From contig JBDTUE010000181.1 in NCBI GenBank assembly GCA_040007895.1, positions 1 through 8,654 of the forward strand: a stretch of DNA of 8,654 bases, written 5' to 3'. Source of the stretch: JADJLQ01 sp040007895. Its GTDB lineage: Bacteria > Bacteroidota > Bacteroidia > Chitinophagales > Saprospiraceae. A program made the position numbers and the translations under genes. Below, in pieces: positions 6,250-8,654 of this stretch; position 1 is the first letter of the stretch, and each line of letters begins with the position of its first letter. The notes beneath the pieces were generated by a model. It was not told the origin of the DNA. It did no database searches and was given only the letters and a program-made list of their open reading frames with translations.

Positions 6250-8289
6250 GTGAGCCGGGTGTTTAATGCATATATATTAAGTATCGTATTATTTGCAACA
6301 AGTCATCTCCATGCAGAGCGGCCACATGTCATCTTATTGGAATCCGGAGTAAATGGTCAGGAAATCCAGACATATGATATGTCTATTGCTCCCTATTCTA
6401 AAACCAGGGATGCTTCCCTGGATTATACCGTTCAGGATTCAGGGTTTCATTTTACAGAAAATTACAAGATTCACCTTGTAAAACCCGGTGTTACCTATTG
6501 GCTAAAATTCAATCTGCAGAATAGTACTCCATTGGATAAAGAATGGGTATTGTCTTATGAAGCCTGGTCCTATGTGGATTTTTATTTCAAAGACTCCCTG
6601 GAAACAAACTATCATCATAAACAATCGGGAAACTTACTGGCTTTTAATGACCGGGATTATCCCAAAGGCAATAATAATTTTATACTCATTCCCACATCAA
6701 GAAATCAAACCCTTGAATGCCTGGTGAAATTAAGTCTCCGGTATTCCAAATCAGATTACCCACCGACTAGTCTTAATTTTAAAATATATGAAAGATACCA
6801 GCTGGACCAGTATGAAGCACAAATAAGGCAATACATCAGCGTCTTTTTAGGCATTTTTCTGGTTATGTTTTTATTTAATTTATTCGTCTATATCTCCATC
6901 CAGGATACTAATTATCTCTACTACCTGGTGGTACTATTGATGTTTATGCTGACCACAGCGGACATCTCCGGATACAATGTTTCCATTATGAAGTGGATGC
7001 CTTCATTCCCTTATCTGAAGGATTATTTCAATATCGTCATCGTCACCCTGATTAGTTTTTTTAGTGTTTTATTTTGCAGGAAGTTCCTTGCTATCCCTGA
7101 GCGATATCCTTTCTGGGATAAAATTTTCAAAGTCCTGATGGTCTTATTTGTTGTGGATATATTTATTCTTCTATTTGATTATAGGACCGGGACAGATATA
7201 TCGAATATCGTGAGCGTCTTATTTATCCTGAACATCTCTGTGGTGATCATCAAAAGCGTGCTGGATGAATATCCTTCCGCTATCTATTTATTGATTGCAA
7301 TGATTTTTACTATCCTTGGTTCCTTTATTACCATTTTTGCTCAATTAGGTATATTACCTATGAACGACTTCAATATGAAGTATTCTTTGCCGATAGGGAG
7401 TTGTATAGAAATGGTATTATTTTCATTTGCACTCGGTTACCGAATCAATTTATTAAAAAAAGAAAACGAACAAAAACAGCTTAAAATAATTTCCCAGTTA
7501 AAAGAAAATGAACGAATCCAGTTAAGTGCTACCCAGGAACTGGAACGAAAAGTATCGGAGCGAACCAATGAGATAAAAATTCAGAAGGACATCATTCAAT
7601 CCGAAAAAGAAAAATCAGAAAAGCTTCTATTAAACATCCTTCCAAAATCTACCTCCGAAGAATTAATGACCACCGGCAAAGCAACTCCTAGATCTTATGA
7701 ATCGGCAACGGTGATGTTTACGGACTATGTATTATTTACTGCCATTGCTGAAAAACTTACACCTAAAGAACTTGTAGAAGATCTTGATTACTGTTTTGGT
7801 TGTTTTGATGACATCATCAATAAGTATGGGCTCGAAAAAATAAAAACCATCGGAGATGCTTATATGTGTGTAGGTGGTGTTCCCGTGCCTACTAAAAATC
7901 ATGCTACGTGTATGGTGTATGCTGGTCTCGAAATTCAGGCTTTCATGAAGGAATGGAAAAAACAAAAATTAGATAAAGGGCAAACGCCTTTTGAACTCCG
8001 GGTAGGTATACATTCCGGACCTTTAACGGCAGGAGTAGTAGGCAAACAAAAATTTGCGTTCGATATTTGGGGAAGTACAGTTAATCTCGCCAGCAGGCTA
8101 GAGGCAGGTGGCGAATCGGATAGAGTTAATATCTCCGGAGCAACCTATGAAATGGTCAAAGCAGAGTTTAATTGCGAATACCGCGGCAAAATAGCGATCA
8201 AAAACAAAGGAGAGCTGGACATGTATTTTGTCCTGGGTCCCATTATTCAAAAGAAGGATTCCCTGGCTGAATTCCAAAGTAACATTTAG
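6250..8289 (+). CDS. Membrane adenylate cyclase with 7TMR-DISM sensor (class III)
   Basis: A 679-residue receptor that should convert ATP to cAMP. The GTG at 6250 is chosen because a stop (TAA 6241-6243) lies just upstream in frame and this start gives a full signal peptide (about 1-22, cleavage after HLHA). Residues about 30-180 form a periplasmic 7TMR-DISMED2 domain (TYWLKFNLQNST); 194-398 hold seven membrane helices; 400-475 form a coiled coil ending in the transducer motif SEKLLLNILP. The class III catalytic domain spans about 484-665. Metal ligands Asp492 (FTD) and Asp536 (GDAYM), adenine-specifying Lys532 and Asp605 (FDIWG), transition-state Asn612 and Arg616 (NLASRLE), and a C-terminal Lys in NKGELDMYF are all present, so it should act as a homodimer and make cAMP rather than cGMP. 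Oddity: the loop after Asp492 reads DYVLFT where relatives have DFxGFT. No cAMP target is in the window. The tail overlaps the convergent 135-residue gene by 47 bp. Confidence 0.95.
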   Translation: MSRVFNAYILSIVLFATSHLHAERPHVILLESGVNGQEIQTYDMSIAPYSKTRDASLDYTVQDSGFHFTENYKIHLVKPGVTYWLKFNLQNSTPLDKEWVLSYEAWSYVDFYFKDSLETNYHHKQSGNLLAFNDRDYPKGNNNFILIPTSRNQTLECLVKLSLRYSKSDYPPTSLNFKIYERYQLDQYEAQIRQYISVFLGIFLVMFLFNLFVYISIQDTNYLYYLVVLLMFMLTTADISGYNVSIMKWMPSFPYLKDYFNIVIVTLISFFSVLFCRKFLAIPERYPFWDKIFKVLMVLFVVDIFILLFDYRTGTDISNIVSVLFILNISVVIIKSVLDEYPSAIYLLIAMIFTILGSFITIFAQLGILPMNDFNMKYSLPIGSCIEMVLFSFALGYRINLLKKENEQKQLKIISQLKENERIQLSATQELERKVSERTNEIKIQKDIIQSEKEKSEKLLLNILPKSTSEELMTTGKATPRSYESATVMFTDYVLFTAIAEKLTPKELVEDLDYCFGCFDDIINKYGLEKIKTIGDAYMCVGGVPVPTKNHATCMVYAGLEIQAFMKEWKKQKLDKGQTPFELRVGIHSGPLTAGVVGKQKFAFDIWGSTVNLASRLEAGGESDRVNISGATYEMVKAEFNCEYRGKIAIKNKGELDMYFVLGPIIQKKDSLAEFQSNI

Positions 8290-8650
8290 CCGACAAGGAA
8301 TTTTGAGGGCCTAAAGTCAATTTGATGTGATTAAGCCAAGAACGAATTCCATGATCCGGTACAGAAGTATGGTTATTTATACACCATTGAATTAAAGCTT
8401 GATGTTTTTCCGGTTGTATTATTCGCTGGACTAAGAGTTCATCGAGGATGGATTTTATTTGATCAATGGATTGATGTTCTAACAATAATTCAAATCCTAT
8501 GGTGTCACCAATCTTTTTAGTTGAACTATTTATTATCAAGCCAATCTCTTGTTTATTGTTGTCAAACTTCAACAACTTCTTCCGTATCAAATCCAAATCA
8601 CCTATCGAAGGTATTGTTTGTAAATAACTGATTATTTCAGAAGCCTTCAT
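8243..8650 (-). CDS. Hypothetical protein (135 aa), unrecognised
   Basis: I do not recognise this protein. From the ATG at 8650 it has 135 residues, no signal peptide and no membrane helix, so it is probably cytoplasmic. It looks alpha-helical: MKASEIISYLQTIP, LDLIRKKLLKFD, IDQIKSILDELLVQRII, PEKHQALIQWCI, then IRSWLNHIKLTLGP. Two cysteines are present (in QWCINN and AKCYFG), not in a metal-binding pattern. The start is only four bases from the window edge and the frame is still open there, so a longer protein is possible. The last 15 codons and the stop are antisense to the cyclase 3' end. The plus strand has no rival reading frame after 8289, which supports this gene. Confidence 0.65.
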   Translation of the reverse strand: MKASEIISYLQTIPSIGDLDLIRKKLLKFDNNKQEIGLIINSSTKKIGDTIGFELLLEHQSIDQIKSILDELLVQRIIQPEKHQALIQWCINNHTSVPDHGIRSWLNHIKLTLGPQNSLSAKCYFGIQPGNPSFE

Positions 8651-8654
8651 CCCA

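Noticed and set aside
8306..8338. Hairpin GGCCTAA / TTAAGCC after the cyclase stop as a terminator
   Set aside because: It has a mismatch, a long loop and no T-run, and lies within the convergent coding sequence.
1..8654. tRNA, rRNA, CRISPR array, insertion sequence or phage attachment site
   Set aside because: No cloverleaf, repeat-spacer pattern, transposase or terminal inverted repeats were seen by eye on either strand.

Overview
The window looks like Bacteroidota chromosome. The sequence is AT-rich, starts mostly lack Shine-Dalgarno sites, several intergenic gaps carry the Bacteroidota -7 element TAnnTTTG, and the protein families are typical of that phylum: a large multidomain PIG-L deacetylase next to an SSS-family symporter, and a 7TMR-DISM adenylate cyclase. 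A Saprospiria- or Chitinophagia-like lineage is plausible, but this is only an impression.

Layout: (1) 2-1995, plus strand: the 3' part of a large PIG-L-family deacetylase, cut by the left edge, overlapped by ATGA with a 37-codon single-helix membrane protein. (2) 2083-3771, plus strand: a sodium:solute symporter whose promoter-like -7 box lies only 10 nt before its ATG. (3) 3748-5688, minus strand: a 646-residue radical SAM enzyme of the RiPP maturation C-methyltransferase type, converging on and overlapping the symporter by 24 bp. (4) 5784-6059, minus strand: an unrecognised 91-residue basic protein upstream of the radical SAM gene. (5) 6060-6249: a divergent regulatory gap with two -7 elements and a perfect 7-bp palindrome at the likely cyclase start site. 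(6) 6250-8289, plus strand: a membrane adenylate cyclase. (7) 8243-8650, minus strand: an unrecognised 135-residue protein overlapping the cyclase tail by 47 bp.

The deacetylase, small membrane protein and symporter probably form one functional group, perhaps deacetylation plus uptake of an amino-sugar or glycoconjugate-derived compound; the substrate cannot be read from sequence. The radical SAM gene appears as an orphan peptide-modifying enzyme: no exporter, peptidase, or recognisable precursor lies in the window. The 91-residue protein just upstream is the only local precursor or partner candidate. The cyclase is an independent sensory gene that should make cAMP in response to a periplasmic signal; its catalytic domain has an unusual substitution in the phosphate-binding loop. 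I see no RNA gene, insertion sequence, CRISPR array or strong intrinsic terminator, and no gene-free stretch over 300 bases.
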